A stretch of 64,000 nt of DNA from contig JAQMRL010000008.1 of assembly GCA_035578175.1 (NCBI GenBank), positions 91,686,541-91,750,540 of the forward strand. The letters are read 5' to 3'. This DNA is from Catonia carolina (taxonomy: Eukaryota > Arthropoda > Insecta > Hemiptera > Achilidae). Shown one piece after another: positions 1 to 11,599 of the stretch. Within the stretch, counting starts at the first letter, position 1, and each line of letters opens with the position of its first letter. The position numbers and the translations under genes are program-made. A model generated the notes under the pieces. It was not told the origin of the DNA and ran no database searches. It saw nothing but the letters and a program-made list of their open reading frames with translations.

Positions 1-510
1 AATCACAACACTAAATTGTTTGAACAAAAACCAACTTATGCAGGTAGAAAATACATCAATAAATCGCCACAAGGTTTAAAAAGTTGTGACAATTTAAGTC
101 ATTTTAAAAAAAAGCTAAAACAATATTTGATTGATGAAACATTTAACAGTGTGCACGAATTCCTTTCTAAATAGTTTTTGGTTGAAAAGTATTTAACTTC
201 TAATTAAAAAAATATTATGGACTATTTAATACAAAAGGGTTCATGACAAGCCTACTGAGTTAAGCAGTAGCAGGAAAAAATATTAGGTAATTGATGAATT
301 TATTATTGTGTTTAACTTTTTAATGTTTAATTTTGTGTGATATTTGATACAATGGGGTTCATGACAAGCCTACTGAAGTAAGCAGTAGCAGAAATAAATT
401 TTTGGTGGTAATTGATGAATTTATCATTGTGATAAACTTTCTGTTTATCAGTTTTACCTTGACATGTCCTATACTCCCTTTGGAGTCTTCTAGATGCAAA
501 GAAAAAAAAA
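1..510 (+). mobile_element. 3' end of a non-LTR retrotransposon (LINE family 1, copy 1)
   Basis: The first 171 bases read in frame as the end of a reverse-transcriptase ORF (LFEQKPTYAGRKYINKSP ... FKKKLKQYLIDETF ... EFLSK) with TAG at 172-174, a typical Jockey-like C-terminus. The 3' UTR holds two imperfect copies (about 228-320 and 345-440) of a unit containing TTCATGACAAGCCTACTGA. It ends with GACATGTCCTATACTCC and an A-rich tail near 509. The same ORF end and 3' end occur at 28233-29054 on the minus strand, which supports the assignment. The 5' part lies outside the window. Confidence 0.8.
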
Positions 511-997
511 ATTACAACCCGCAATCTTCATTACTACCTTCTCTGTATGTTATTACCATTACATGTGCTTCTCCCGGTTGAATATTTATTACATCTTGAG
601 CTCACACTATCTTAATTTTTTCCCATTAATATACTCCTAGTTTACTTCTAGGTTTTAACAGGTTGACTCCCATGAGACACTTATACATTCTTATTATTCT
701 TATTTTTATACATTCATTAGATTTTCTGATCTGTAAAATTTACTTTTGAGAGACTGATCCGTCCCTCACGTAATAGTGTTTCTAATAGAATCGTGAGATG
801 GAATGGATGCTCGTTTACATTTAACCATAAATTGAGCTGTTAGAAATGAGTTCAAAAAACATTTCCCCAGTGCGTGATTTACTTGATCCGATTGAGTCAA
901 TAATGAGTTGAACTTAACAGCTTATTATTACTATTACATAATATTGACTATTATTATAGTTTATTATTGCATTTTTAAACATGTTTTAATGATATTA

Positions 998-2320
998 CGA
1001 GGGGGTACCCAAAAGAAACCGGAATTATTTTTTAAAACTATTTATTTTTAATTTTTTTACAAAAGAACCTTATCCCCTTCAAAATACTCTCCATTACAAC
1101 TAATACATTTGTCCCACCGGTGCTTCCACTGTTCAAAACATTTTTTGTACTCCTCTTCAGTGATGGCTGCCAGCTCATCCGTCGTTTTTTTCTTGACATC
1201 ATCAACGTTGTTAAATCGTAGACCTTTCATGCCCCTTTTCTTGCGTGGGAACAAGAAAAAATCACACGGAGCCAGATCGGGTGAGTACGGTGCGTGTGGT
1301 AGCAAAACCATGCCGTTTTTCGCCAAAAACTGGGTAACCGAGATTGCCGTGTGTACAGGCGCGTTGTCGTGGTGGAAAAACCAGTCCCCTGTCTGCCACA
1401 AATTAGGTCTTTTACGACGAATGCTGTTTCGTAGTCTTCTTAACACTTCAAGATAAAAAGCTTGATTTACCGTCTGGCCTGGTGGAACGAACTCTGAATG
1501 GACAATTCCCCTCACATCAAAAAAACAAATCAGCATTGTTTTGATGTTCGATCTGACTTGACGACTTTTTTTTGGTCGGGGTGATAATGAAGTCTTCCAT
1601 TGACTGGATTGTTGTTTGGTTTCTGGGTCGTACCCATAGCACCAAGACTCGTCACCCGTAATAATCTTTGACATGAAATCTGGATCAGTTTCAAGCTGTT
1701 GTTTCAAATCACTACACGTTTCAATTCGACGTTCCTTTTGAGTGTCTGTCAGAACCCGAGGCACAAACTTGGCAGCGACTCTTTTCATTGTCAAGTCTTC
1801 TGTTAAAATGCGTTGGACTGAGCTCCAAGATAACCCACTAACGTGTGATATTTGGTCAATGGTCTGTCGTCGGTCTGTTTGTACAATTTCTTTCACTTTC
1901 ACAACATTTTCGTCTGTTCGGGAAGTCGACGGTCGTCCAGAACGAGGTTTGTTCTCAATCGACATGTCGCCATTTTTAAAGCGCAAAAACCACTCGTACA
2001 CTTGGGTTTTTCCAATAGCGTCGTCTTTGTAAGCTGTGTTCAACATTACAACTGTTTCCGCGGCGTTTTTACCGAGCAAGAAGCAAAATTTCACAGCTGC
2101 ACGTTGTTCATTAAAACTTGCCATCATGAAAAACGACACGAGCACAAAACAGCACTAGCGAGAACAATCACTGCACGAGAACAGAACAAGCTAGATCAAC
2201 GAACAAAATGGCATTGAACTGGCAATGAGTAGCGCTACAAGCAGCCTAGTGGCGGGAATTTGTACTGCACAAGCTCCGCCCACAGCAGAGCTTTTCCGGA
2301 TACTTTTGGGTACCCCCTCG
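998..2320 (-). mobile_element. Complete mariner element, copy 1 (1323 bp)
   Basis: 26-bp inverted ends begin CGAGGGGGTACCCAAAAG at 998 and end at 2320 as the inverted copy. The flanking TA dinucleotides (996-997, 2321-2322) are the expected target duplication. It encodes an uninterrupted transposase on the minus strand. An equal-length near-identical copy lies at 53482-54804, so the family was recently mobile here. Confidence 0.95.
1057..2127 (-). CDS. mariner transposase, intact (356 aa)
   Basis: The DDE transposase excises and inserts the element at TA sites by cut and paste. N-terminal helix-turn-helix pair: residues about 10-60 (TQVYEWFLRFKNG), linker GRPSTS at 65-70, second HTH about 88-112. 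The FVPRVLT motif at 121-127 stands where mariners have WVPHEL. Catalytic residues: Asp159 (TGDES), Asp254 (HHDNAP) and Asp289 (YSPDLAPCD). There are 34 residues between the last two, giving the D,D34D mariner signature. I start at the first ATG of the pair MMASFNEQ (2127); the frame is open upstream but has no further ATG. Length is normal for the family and no frameshift or stop is present, so it may be active. Confidence 0.93.
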   Translation of the reverse strand: MMASFNEQRAAVKFCFLLGKNAAETVVMLNTAYKDDAIGKTQVYEWFLRFKNGDMSIENKPRSGRPSTSRTDENVVKVKEIVQTDRRQTIDQISHVSGLSWSSVQRILTEDLTMKRVAAKFVPRVLTDTQKERRIETCSDLKQQLETDPDFMSKIITGDESWCYGYDPETKQQSSQWKTSLSPRPKKSRQVRSNIKTMLICFFDVRGIVHSEFVPPGQTVNQAFYLEVLRRLRNSIRRKRPNLWQTGDWFFHHDNAPVHTAISVTQFLAKNGMVLLPHAPYSPDLAPCDFFLFPRKKRGMKGLRFNNVDDVKKKTTDELAAITEEEYKKCFEQWKHRWDKCISCNGEYFEGDKVLL

Positions 2321-2769
2321 TATATAATGAAAAATCATTTTATCCTTTAATTTTTTATGGTTTTCATATTACAATATTTTTTTGCATTGTCAAAGTTGAC
2401 TCTGGTCGGTGCCTCTATGTAGACAACTGATACTCAACAACTACTTGATAGAGAAACGCATCTTCGATATTTATGTAGTTTTATTGAAAAATATCCCAAA
2501 GTACATTATTTATAAAATACATATAATATTTTATAGAAATACCAGTAAAATTTCAGTGTGAGATATCAGTCTTTCACTGTAAATTTGATTTTTATTTACT
2601 TTTGAGTACCTGATCAGTCTCTCACCTAAAAAACAGTGCCAAAAAATTTAAGCCTTACAATACTCTGGACTTGAAAGAAAATTAATTAAAAAAAACCAAA
2701 GGAACCATAAAATAGGTATGGGTTTTTTAAGCAAAATTGCAAAAATTGACTTGGGAGTCAACGTGTTAA

Positions 2770-4828
2770 TGTTACTTTATTCTAAAGTGTGATGTATTTT
2801 ATCAGCCGTATATCTGGGCCATTTTTTCTCTGATTGTTATAAGATATGGCTAAGGTTACATAAAAATTTTTCAGCAAGACTGTAAAACATTCCACTTTTT
2901 TAACCGAATTTGGAATAATATGTTTTGGTTAAGATTGTCATGGATTTATCCAGCAATATTAGTTATATTTATATTATGTTTCTTATTAATTTACAATTTG
3001 TTGCACTTAAGTACTTTGGGAATGAATGAATCTGTTTTGTTTCTAAGAGTTTCTCAATGTCAATTCTAAAATTAATAACACAATATAATAATCGTCAAAT
3101 TACTTTAAAACAAATGAGCGCCTATTTTTCTTTGATATATTTATTGTAACAATATATTCTTGATGTATATATTTGAAGTACGTTCCTTTTACCTGATTAT
3201 CTAGTACAAACTTCATTACATCAATATTTTCCTGTAATATATATACTATAAAAGACTGGAAATTTTTAACTTATAGTCTGTAACTTCTTATTTATTTGTA
3301 AGATAATAATAAAAAAGGAAAAATTCTGATTGTCTAATGTGTGATAAGTATTTTTAAGAATTTCCAAAGTACATTTTTATTTATTTATTTCTAAAACTGT
3401 ATTATATTTTAGATGTACGTAACATAATAATGTATTCTACTTTATCTTAGTATCGGTCAAAAAATTAGTACTTCTAATACAAAGACGTATTTGCATTTTT
3501 ATATTTTTAGCTTTATAAATAATACGTATATTATATAAATATTATTCGATTTAAATCTGTGATTTTTCTTTGTGAAATTTTTGATTTAAATATTGTAGTT
3601 TGAAAAATACATATTGTAAAATATTATTAAGTTATTATTTGGTTGTATTTTCGTGTTAATTTTATAAAAAAAATTTTATGTAATTTGTTATAATGTTAAC
3701 TGTTAGTGTTAATGATAAGTATTTTGTGTTATTTTATGTTAACAGTATTTTTTGTATTTATTTTTCCATTAGATTAAAAATTTAGAAGATTATTTATTAT
3801 TCTTATTTGTTTAATGCTTCAAGAAAACTGAATTTATATTTAATAATTATTGCTTAGGCCTATCTAAACAACTGTATTGTCGTTTAATTATTTCTCTAGA
3901 TATCCGTAGGTTACTAACATAATTAATTTAGATAAATTTTTCGTCATGAAGTATCATTAACTTTATTTTCTCAGCCTGAAATGACGTTCTTTAATTCGGC
4001 CTACTATTAACTTTAAATCTCTAGCTTGGTAAGACTGGCAAAGAATCTACAACAAAGATCTCCTGCGATCTTCAGAAGTTAAATTCTGAAGGTTGTAATC
4101 TTAAAAGTACTAAATTTTTGAATTTGGTTTTCAACTTCAGACATCCACCTTGGGTCATGATTAGCTCTTAACTTTTTCTTTTTGAAGTCCCTCTACTGTC
4201 GGAAATCAGAAATAATCTTCATTATGTGGACTTAAATCACTGCTGTACGGAACTATTCCATATTACCACAACCAAACCAGTCCCTCAGGTTCTTCAACCA
4301 GGATGCCTTGCATTTGTAAACGTTCTGCTTGCCCTTTATCTTCTTCCGCATTAGCTTGTCTCACAAGTCTTCCACAAGTTAGAGGTCAGCTTGGCAATAC
4401 ATCAATAATTTTCGGACACCTTTTCTTTAAATTTTTTAAAATTTTTCATTAAATTTCACATTTCTCTCTTCCATGTCTCAGCTTAAACAAGAACTCGCTG
4501 CGTAATTTGAATTAACTGGTTTTTAAAATCGATTACTTTTTCTCTAAATTAGCCTGGCTCTTTTCTAAATTATTGTGTTTCTTTATAAGCTTTTTATCTG
4601 TTTTTTTTATGCTTATTATTATCCGGTGTTAGGGCTACATCTCACTAGGACACCATGATCGTGCAACCAGTGGCAACACGTAACAGAATTCCTGTAAGCA
4701 TGTGGAGCATATCTCACCAGGTGTCGACTTAGTTGCTCCGTCAGTTTGATTGCACCACCTTTAAAATGTACAGAGTTACATGGCGCGTCACTCGGTCGCA
4801 TACCAGTTGTCTGCAACCAGTGCAGCAA
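2770..4828. other. AT-rich spacer without recognisable genes
   Basis: About 2 kb of AT-rich sequence. I found no long reading frame with recognisable homology, no inverted ends and no tRNA-like promoter. The part near 4620-4828 is more GC-rich and has a few short frames without recognisable homology. Confidence 0.5.
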
Positions 4829-5867
4829 CCCTTACAGTGCCAAAAGAATATTGTGAGATCCAACCGAAAAGTGCCAGCCTACTTTTGTGCAATTTGTACC
4901 ATTTTATATAATCTATCCATAACATGGCTATTTTTCAAAGTATCTTAATAACTTTTTTGTTTTGTTCATAATGAATTGATCTAGTATGACATTCAACTTA
5001 AAACACATTTCTTACAATGTTGTTGTTCAGGTCATCAGCCAAAAGGCTGGTTTGAACCTGTAGAGGTTTTACTAAGTAAATCAAGGAGTGAGGTGGGGTT
5101 TACAATTGCCTTCCTCACTGAGTGGAAAAGTACGCTTATCAGCCTGCCAGGCCCTCTGAAAAGCACATATTTTCCACTCTGCAAATGACACCTTCACTTC
5201 ATTCATCACAGGGTCTGGCTGTATAATGAAATCCATTACTTTCAGAGGAGACTACACTGATTAGTGTCTTTTGCACCTCTACCTCTTCTGTTCTTAAATG
5301 ATTCAGTCATTTAATTGGCTGACCATCTGATAAGAAACAGAACTATTTATTTTAGCCCTGCAATGAACAGATTGAGTGTAAATAATCTCACACTCCCCCT
5401 GTTCGTTATAACCTGTTCTTACAATATAAAAATAAAATAGTACATAGTCGTTTTTTGTGGAAATTTCCTTTTTGATTTAAAAAAAATCACCCTAAAAATT
5501 ATGTTACTCAATTTCACTTATATCACTTTAAAGAAAATTAAATTTATGAAAAAATTTAAAAAAATCAATTATGTATTGTAAAAAATAAAAATACTGCGAA
5601 AAAAGTTTTAAAAATTCAATTTTTAGTTTTTTTAATCAATATTAATCAATTAAATTCATAAAAAACTACACGTATTTTTTCAATCTATATTTCTTACTGA
5701 TTTATTTTCATACGTTGTTTTTAAAAATTGAGTAAAAATAAAAATTCTATGAATTTTTCAGTCAACGTACTAATAATAGGACGACGCCGGTATTTTTTAG
5801 TAAATTTTTTAGTATTTTTTTAGTAAATTTCTGACGTCCTAATAATAGGACGCTGGCACTGTAAGGG
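4829..5867. mobile_element. Candidate TIR element (piggyBac-like?), carrying a SINE
   Basis: CCCTTACAGTGCCA at 4829 is repeated inverted at 5854-5867, where TTAA follows (5868-5871). A subterminal palindrome around TCCTAATAATAGGAC occurs near the right end. The left flank lacks TTAA, so the class is uncertain. The AT-rich interior has no transposase and holds a minus-strand copy of the 390-bp SINE. Confidence 0.45.
5018..5412 (-). repeat. 390-bp SINE family (SINE-1), copy 1
   Basis: Minus-strand copy of the unit that ends GACCTAAACAAC. A target duplication TTCTTACAAT is present on both sides (about 5008-5017 and 5420-5430). The copy is full length and diverged. Confidence 0.75.
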
Positions 5868-6301
5868 TTAATAATGTTGTTGCATTTGTGTTTTCATTGT
5901 AATTATCATGAGTTTTGATACTGAAAGGTTTATAATATAAATTTAATGCAGGTTTCCTGTTTTTCTTTTTTCTCCAGCATTCTTCGCCGCACATATAAAA
6001 GGAGTGCTATTTCAACAACGTCTATATTGCAAATGAATAGCACCGACAGCACTATTGCTGGTGTTTCTTGGTTGCGCCACTGTGGTGCCCTAGTGGGATA
6101 TAGCCATTGAATATTCAGTTGAACTTGTAATTGTGTATTTTCAATCGTTGTACCATTGTACTGAGCTTTTTGCTCATTTAATTTTTTAATCATTCGTTAT
6201 CTGATCTGTTCAGAAACTGCCCCATATTTTTCAGAGCATACTGTCTCTAGGAGGCACTTGTTCCCTTAGAAAGGTTGGGATTCTTCCTTTTCAACACTAC
6301 A

Positions 6302-6720
6302 TGATACTGGGTTTAGGATTATATTTTATATAATGAATTTATATAATAAATTTCACTAACCTTCCTTTTTAACTGCGTCAACTTTTATTTTCACTTACAC
6401 GTGTTTTGGTGGATCCACCATCATCAGAGTAAATAACATATTATAGAAACTTAAAAACTTTTTTTATTAAAAATCTACAGAAGATAATACATCTTCAGTC
6501 ACTTGTATAAAACTGACTTAAAATTAATTTCCTCTAGTTTTTCCCTTCTCATGTTCACTATAGATAGCAGCAGCAGTCAATATCATTTCATCATTCCTAA
6601 ATTTGACCTGTTCATTCAAAATGTCCTGCTTTTGCTCTTTTAAATATTTATAAATGTGGAACATCTCATATTTTTCAATGTTTTTATTTTCTATATTACA
6701 CTGGGTTTAGGATCTTGAAC
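6302..6720 (-). mobile_element. Penelope-like element 3' end with end of GIY-YIG ORF
   Basis: The minus strand reads IEKYEMFHIYKYLKEQKQDI then LNEQVKFRNDEMILTAAA and stops at 6524-6526. This matches the C-terminal tail of the PLE ORF also seen near 12700 and 63820. Downstream is the family's conserved tail with the hammerhead core and the palindromic ATATAATGAATTTATAT segment. 5'-truncated. Confidence 0.75.
6388..6434 (-). ncRNA. Hammerhead ribozyme motif, degenerate, in PLE tail
   Basis: Minus strand: CTGATGA (6421-6427), self-complementary stem II GGTGGATCCACC, then AAAA where GAAA is required, then CACGTGTA and a stem I pairing TTTACT with AGTGAA. The changed G12 should abolish activity in this copy. 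Confidence 0.55.
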
Positions 6721-7458
6721 CATTTATCGGTATGTTGTATTTATTAGGTATATTTATATTTATTAGACTTAGTAAGATTTCATTTGAAGCCCTGACTAGT
6801 TCTTCAATTACTTAGAAGAATTATACCTAAATAATTTCAGGGATTTTTAAAAAAATTAGTCCTGATTGTCGATAATAAAAAGTTTGCATTTGAAAATGAT
6901 TAGGTCTTGCTTTAATATTGCACTAGCAATATTGTACCGCACCTTAATAAGTCACTAAACTAGTAGTCGAGGCTTCAAGTAAAATCTCACAGTCTACCAT
7001 GATTGAAATAATAATTTTTTTTAATTTGAAAAATTAAAAATTGTATGTTTAGTTCTTGCAATATTGTAATGTTATTTATTAACTTATGAAATGATTATGG
7101 CAGCATTTATGTTTAATAACTGTTTTTAAGATAGGCCAATTTTTTTTTTACTTTCATAAAATTAATTTTAATTTTTAAAACTCGTCTGCTAATTTAATTT
7201 GAATACAGATGGCTCATGTAACTATCTGGTGTTATGTATTTTAAATATTTATAAATTTGTTAAGTATAAAATATCACTTTCTTGCAGTACTATAATATAT
7301 TGTTATACATCTTGTTACATAATAAGAGCAACAACAAACTGTGACATAATAATAATGAAAAACCTATCACAATGTGTAATTCTAGGAAAAATTTGTGTTA
7401 TATTAACTTCAAATCTGTAAAATGTTTTTGTTAATTTATCTGAATAAGAACATACGGT

Positions 7459-8501
7459 AAAGGTGGGCTCTCACAAGGCAATTTTAATTGATCGATTACA
7501 GTTGATCAGTTTTGCATGTTCACTGAAATTAACAGTTTTGTTCAACTGGAATAGCATCGTTCCATCGTTCGATTTTAGTTTTGTTTACAAGACATCCGAA
7601 ACGGTTACAAATGGAATTGTTAGTGCATATGTTAATGTATTGCCCATAACAGGCAGGTGGAGTGTTAAATTATTTGCACTCTGTTCGTTCCAGGGCTACA
7701 AAAAATAGTTGTGTTTCCTATCACATAGTCAGCCAATTATATGACTGAACAATTTAAGAACAGAAGAGGTAGAGGTGTAAAAGATACTAGTAATGAATTT
7801 CACTATACAGCCAGACCCTGTAGTGAATGAAGTGAAGGTGTTATTTGCAGGGTGGAAAGTGGGTCCTTTCGGAGGGCCTGGCATGCTGATAAGTGTTTTC
7901 TTTCAACTCAATGAGGAAGGCAATAGTAAACCACCTTACTCCTCGTTTTTACTTAGTATAACCTCTATAGGTTCAAACCAGCCATTCGGCTGTTGACCTA
8001 AACAACATGTTAATGCAATTTCTGAAATTCTAATTTAAGAATTACAGGAAATTTTGCTTAACGAAAAATTATATGAAAAGCGCTGTTATTGGGTTTGTGA
8101 TTGGATTTTACATCTTAAATTTACAGAGGAGAAATTAGAGGCATTTGTTCATGCATCTTTGTTTTTGTATAATGGAGTATTAACAATCCATAAGAACTCT
8201 TGATTTTTGTATAAATCTTAAAAAAATAACATAGTTTTGACCAATGTTTTTCAAAGCTCTTGAGTGTACAGTTATTTAAGAGCTGGTTCATATTTGTTGG
8301 TTTGCTCATTCGATTTGTTTAATTAAACAGTCAAATGCAAAAATATTGATCAGCCCTCAACTTCAATCGATTCAACATTACTTGAATCAATTAATTCAGA
8401 TCGATTCAGCTCCATTAAATCATTCATTCTTAACATATTGATTCAATGTTGATGTTGATTCATGTTGATTCAATTAAAATCACCTCATGGGAACCCACCT
8501 T
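7459..8501. mobile_element. Non-autonomous DNA transposon with long TIRs, carrying a SINE
   Basis: The left end reads AAGGTGGGCTCTCAC and continues to ATTTTAATTGA. The right end is its inverted counterpart (AAGGTGGGTTCCCATGAGG continuing to ATTTTAATTGA on the minus strand). The interior has repeated ATTGATTCA-like stretches and a SINE-1 copy (7640-8003). I see no transposase or sure target duplication. Confidence 0.55.
7640..8003 (+). repeat. SINE-1, copy 2
   Basis: Plus-strand copy from GCCCATAACAGGCAGGTGG to GACCTAAACAAC. A box-B-like GTTCGTTCC occurs near its start. An imperfect target duplication ATGTTAATG flanks it. Confidence 0.75.
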
Positions 8502-8620
8502 AGAAAAAAAGAAATAGTCTGTCAGTTGTTTGATCCATTTGTTTTGACAGTACTCTTTCATTATGTGGCCGCTACTTGTAATTCAGAGTTTTTTCCGTTT
8601 AATTGCCAGGTTATTAATAA

Positions 8621-9323
8621 CTAGCAACCTCCGCTCATTTCGCTTCACAGCAGCTAATATAGGTCTCATTAAATTATTTTAAAACCTCCCTATATACAAT
8701 ATTTGCGGTTTCGTTGCCCTGCGGCAGCAAAATAAATTGTTTTTCTGGACTTCCAGCTCTAGAAAGTCCGACTTAAAGTTGTCCATGAGTGAAGGAAGCA
8801 CTCTTGTTTCAAATCAATGTCCACCGTTTTACATGTTTGTCCCTGCGATATAACAGAATTGAATAGAGTGCATAGAAGAATATCGATGGAAAATAAAGAG
8901 ACAGTTGATATATGGCTGAGATAAGAGACAGTAATATGTGGATGCAGTACGCAGAGTAAGTGGAAATATATGACTCGTTCACTACCTGTCGAATGAAAAA
9001 AAATATATATGAATATAGTACAAAAATAAAAATTTTGAATATTTCTGAATTTTTAATGTTTTTGGAATCGAATGTTATACTTCACGTTTTTCAAACGTTG
9101 AACCATGCTTCTAGCCCAAAAAATACACTTTGAAAAAATAAAAAAGCTATGCACCCGATGGACTAAAACATGCGACATCGTCATAGTTTAAGCTGCTTAA
9201 CTATATTGATCAGGAAGCTCTAAGCTATGCAACAATGAAAGATTTTTTAAAATCAGTTCAGTAGTTTCTGAGATTACCTCATACAAACAAATAGACGTTT
9301 CTTCTTTATTATATTAGTATAGA
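8621..9323 (-). mobile_element. Helitron, internally deleted (703 bp)
   Basis: On the minus strand the element begins TCTATACTAATATAATAAAG (from 9323, preceded by A) and ends GGAGGTTGCTAG (8621, followed by T). This matches the Helitron pattern of 5' TC, 3' CTRR and insertion between A and T. Near the 3' end, as expected, lies a decayed helicase C-terminus. The rest of Rep/helicase is absent. Confidence 0.8.
8690..8825 (-). pseudogene. Helitron PIF1-like helicase C-terminal remnant
   Basis: Minus-strand translation gives VDIDLKQECFLHS followed after frame changes by pieces resembling LSRxGSPENLFILLPQGNET and NIVYREVL. This is the usual end of the PIF1-type helicase of insect Helitrons, where LSR belongs to a conserved helicase motif. 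Stops and frameshifts make it non-coding. Confidence 0.7.
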
Positions 9324-9618
9324 TATGGAAGTAAATGAAATGTGGATATCTGCTTGTTGTTGTGGTAATATCGTGCATCCACATAAACGCCAAACGACCC
9401 TTGCCATGTCTCTGTTATCTGGGTCCCTTGATATCAGAGCACAACTTGTCTATCATTTTATCTCTCCCAGAATGCGTATCATTATTATAGCTAGTGAGTT
9501 ACAAGAATACCTTTTGCGTATGAATGGGTCGTGAGGAAGGGAAGAGAAATCTGACAAAGCTGCCAATCTAAACAGTGAGACACTATATTTTACTACTATG
9601 CAATTGTACAATTTCTTG

Positions 9619-9715
9619 GCCGGCCGCATTGGTGTAGTTGGTAACTTGCTCGCCTCTCATCATGCGATCTTGGGTTCGAATCCCATTCAGAGCGAAACAG
9701 AGTGCAGTCTATCGA
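9619..9715 (+). repeat. tRNA-derived SINE head (SINE-2), copy 1
   Basis: GGCCGGCCGCATTGGTGTAG then GTTGGTAACTTGCTCGCCTC and GGGTTCGAATCCC. A-box-like and perfect B-box sequences are spaced as in a tRNA gene, but no acceptor stem closes. A longer copy is at 50410-50581 (minus). Confidence 0.65.
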
Positions 9716-9729
9716 AAAAAGTCAAACTT

Positions 9730-10335
9730 TAAGATAACGATATTGGCTAACAGATTGCAGCACCAGTATTGTCCATTCCCGAAATATAAAAGGCAACCCT
9801 CGTATAGTTTTCATTTGTAAAATTACCAAACTAAATAATCTAATCGTTCTGTTCATTTGTGTAGCGTAGAAGTGAAAAAAAATCAGCAGAAATTGTTGTA
9901 GCGTCTACATAATGGAAAAGCACCATTTTGAGTTTAGTATTAAATGTCTGTAAAGCCTCCAGGTCTAAATACATTTGTGTAATTATGTGTAAACACTAAA
10001 GTTTTAAAAATATGAATGTTAAATGTTACGATAATGTTTACTCTAATTATAGAAACAGTTATGATTATATAATTTACAAGTTCTTTTACGTACAGTAGTC
10101 AAAACTACTCTTAGTAAAACAGTTCAAGTTCATTTAATTTACAAAATTTATTTCTTCATACATAATAATGTTAAAATATAAAAAAAATAGTCTTCTCACT
10201 TGATTATTAAAAATAAATGTAATTTCATTAATTTTTTTTTAATCCCTAATGTTTATATTGGAATTGTTCAATTTAAGACCCTATGCGACCGCATGACCCA
10301 ATGAGATTAGATGTTATATTATATGTAATGTTTAA
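9730..10335. other. AT-rich spacer
   Basis: No gene, inverted ends or recognisable repeat seen in these 600 bases. Confidence 0.5.
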
Positions 10336-11161
10336 ATGAAGTTCAGGGCTGTAGGGTGGGTGGTCCAAAACTTCCCAGTCAAAAGAGTCCAATGCAGCTC
10401 GGGTCTGAGCGGCAGTGTGAGGCCTTGCATTATCGTGCAGAAACAAAATTTCTTTTGTGAGCATGCCACGTCTCTTGTTTTCAATTGCTCTGCGCAGCTT
10501 CCTCAGGGTTTGCCAGTTGGCTTCTGCATTTATTGTCGTTCCTCGTTTCATTAAGTCGACCAGCAAAACACCATGCCTATCCCAAAACACGGACGCCATG
10601 ATCTTGCGCTGTGACAGCACGTGTCTCCATTCAGACAGCACGAGAGAGCGCGTGTCTCCATTCCATGCTTTGTTGTTTCGATTCGGGAGTAAAATGCGAA
10701 ATCCACGTTTCGTCTCCAGTTACGATCCGACTCAGCATGTCGTCACCATTTTCGTCATAACGTGTCAGAAAATTCAAGGAACTCTCGAGTCTTTTGTGTT
10801 TGTGCTCCTCCGTCAGGAGTTTAGGGACCCAACGCGAGCACAGTTTCTTAAAGTTTAATTTTTCATTAACAATTTTGTAAATCACAGACCTCGAAACGTC
10901 GGGAAATTCGTGTGAGAGAGTAGTGATCGTGAAGCGTCTGTTGTCACGAATTTTCGCTTCAACTGAAGCCAGCAAATCGTCTGACATTAGAGATGGACGA
11001 CCAGATCGCGTTTCGTCATGGACATTGTCGCGGCCATCTTTGAAGTCTCGAACCCACTTACGCACTTTTCCTTCACACATGGCATTAGCACCGTAAACTT
11101 CAGAAATCTGTCGGTGAATTTCTGCAGCAGACATGTTTCTTGCTGACAAAAACCGTATCAC
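10336..11161 (-). pseudogene. mariner transposase pseudogene (lineage 2)
   Basis: The first part reads VIRFLSARNMSAAEIHRQIS, GRPSLMSDD, RWVPKLLTEEHKHKRLE and TGDETWISHF (first catalytic Asp). A roughly 30-bp local duplication (EWRHALS / EWRHVLS, near 10620-10660) shifts the frame. The second part resumes RKIMASVFWDRHG and reaches HDNARPHTAAQTRAALDSF (second Asp), then breaks off. No start ATG is visible upstream. Confidence 0.85.
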
Positions 11162-11308
11162 CGAACGAATTTCGCCAGGCTACACAGCTGTAACTGAGCG
11201 TAGTTGTTGCCAAGGCATGCCGGGACGCGACGCAAGCGCTCGTTCCGGCGTGCACGCGAACTATGAGGGAATATAAACAAACGGCCCTTACTTTTAAAAC
11301 ACGCCTCG
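10336..11308 (-). mobile_element. Second mariner lineage, 3'-truncated and frameshifted
   Basis: The 5' TIR ends at 11308 (CGAGGCGTGTTTTAAAAGTA on the minus strand) with TA outside at 11309-11310. The element stops inside the transposase near 10336, just after PPYSPEL, so the third catalytic Asp and the 3' TIR are lost. Related copies are at 21040-21805 and 40573-41240. Confidence 0.85.
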
Positions 11309-11599
11309 TAGTATGTAATCTAATATTGTTATACGCAGTCTTATTTATAAATATCACACTCGGTAGTAAAATATTAAAAACTTATACATTTTATTACTTT
11401 ATTTGGCTATTATAATAAACTTTTAGTATATTAATAAAATATTTTGGTACTACAGTAGTTATTCAAAATGGTGTGTGACTTAATATTTATATAACAGCGC
11501 GTACTAATGGTATTATTATTACTACTAGGTTATAGGAGAAGGGAAATCGTACAAACAATCCTCCTCCACTCAAATTCCTTACGCTAGCAATCAAGTGAG

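Larger units (their letters stand above)
659..2765. mobile_element. TTAA-flanked (piggyBac-like) non-autonomous element, split by mariner copy 1
   Basis: Terminal inverted repeats are CAGGTTGACTCCCA at 659 and, inverted, CACGTTGACTCCCA ending at 2765. TTAA lies directly outside each (655-658, 2766-2769). TTAA targets and short TIRs are characteristic of piggyBac-type elements. Removing the inserted mariner and its TA leaves about 780 bp with no transposase. Confidence 0.65.

Noticed and set aside
1109..2217. Plus-strand open frames of 96-121 codons
   Set aside because: They are antisense to the mariner transposase and recur antisense in copy 2; no homology of their own.
4619..4948. Short frames (about 70 codons) on both strands in a GC-richer patch
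   Set aside because: No domain, and the patch adjoins a transposon end.
9619..9700. A functional tRNA gene
   Set aside because: A and B boxes are present but the acceptor stem does not close and other copies exist; this is a SINE head. The same applies to 12055, 28000, 49757 and 50520.
10336..10858. Plus-strand frames of 72-133 codons
   Set aside because: Antisense to the lineage-2 mariner pseudogene.
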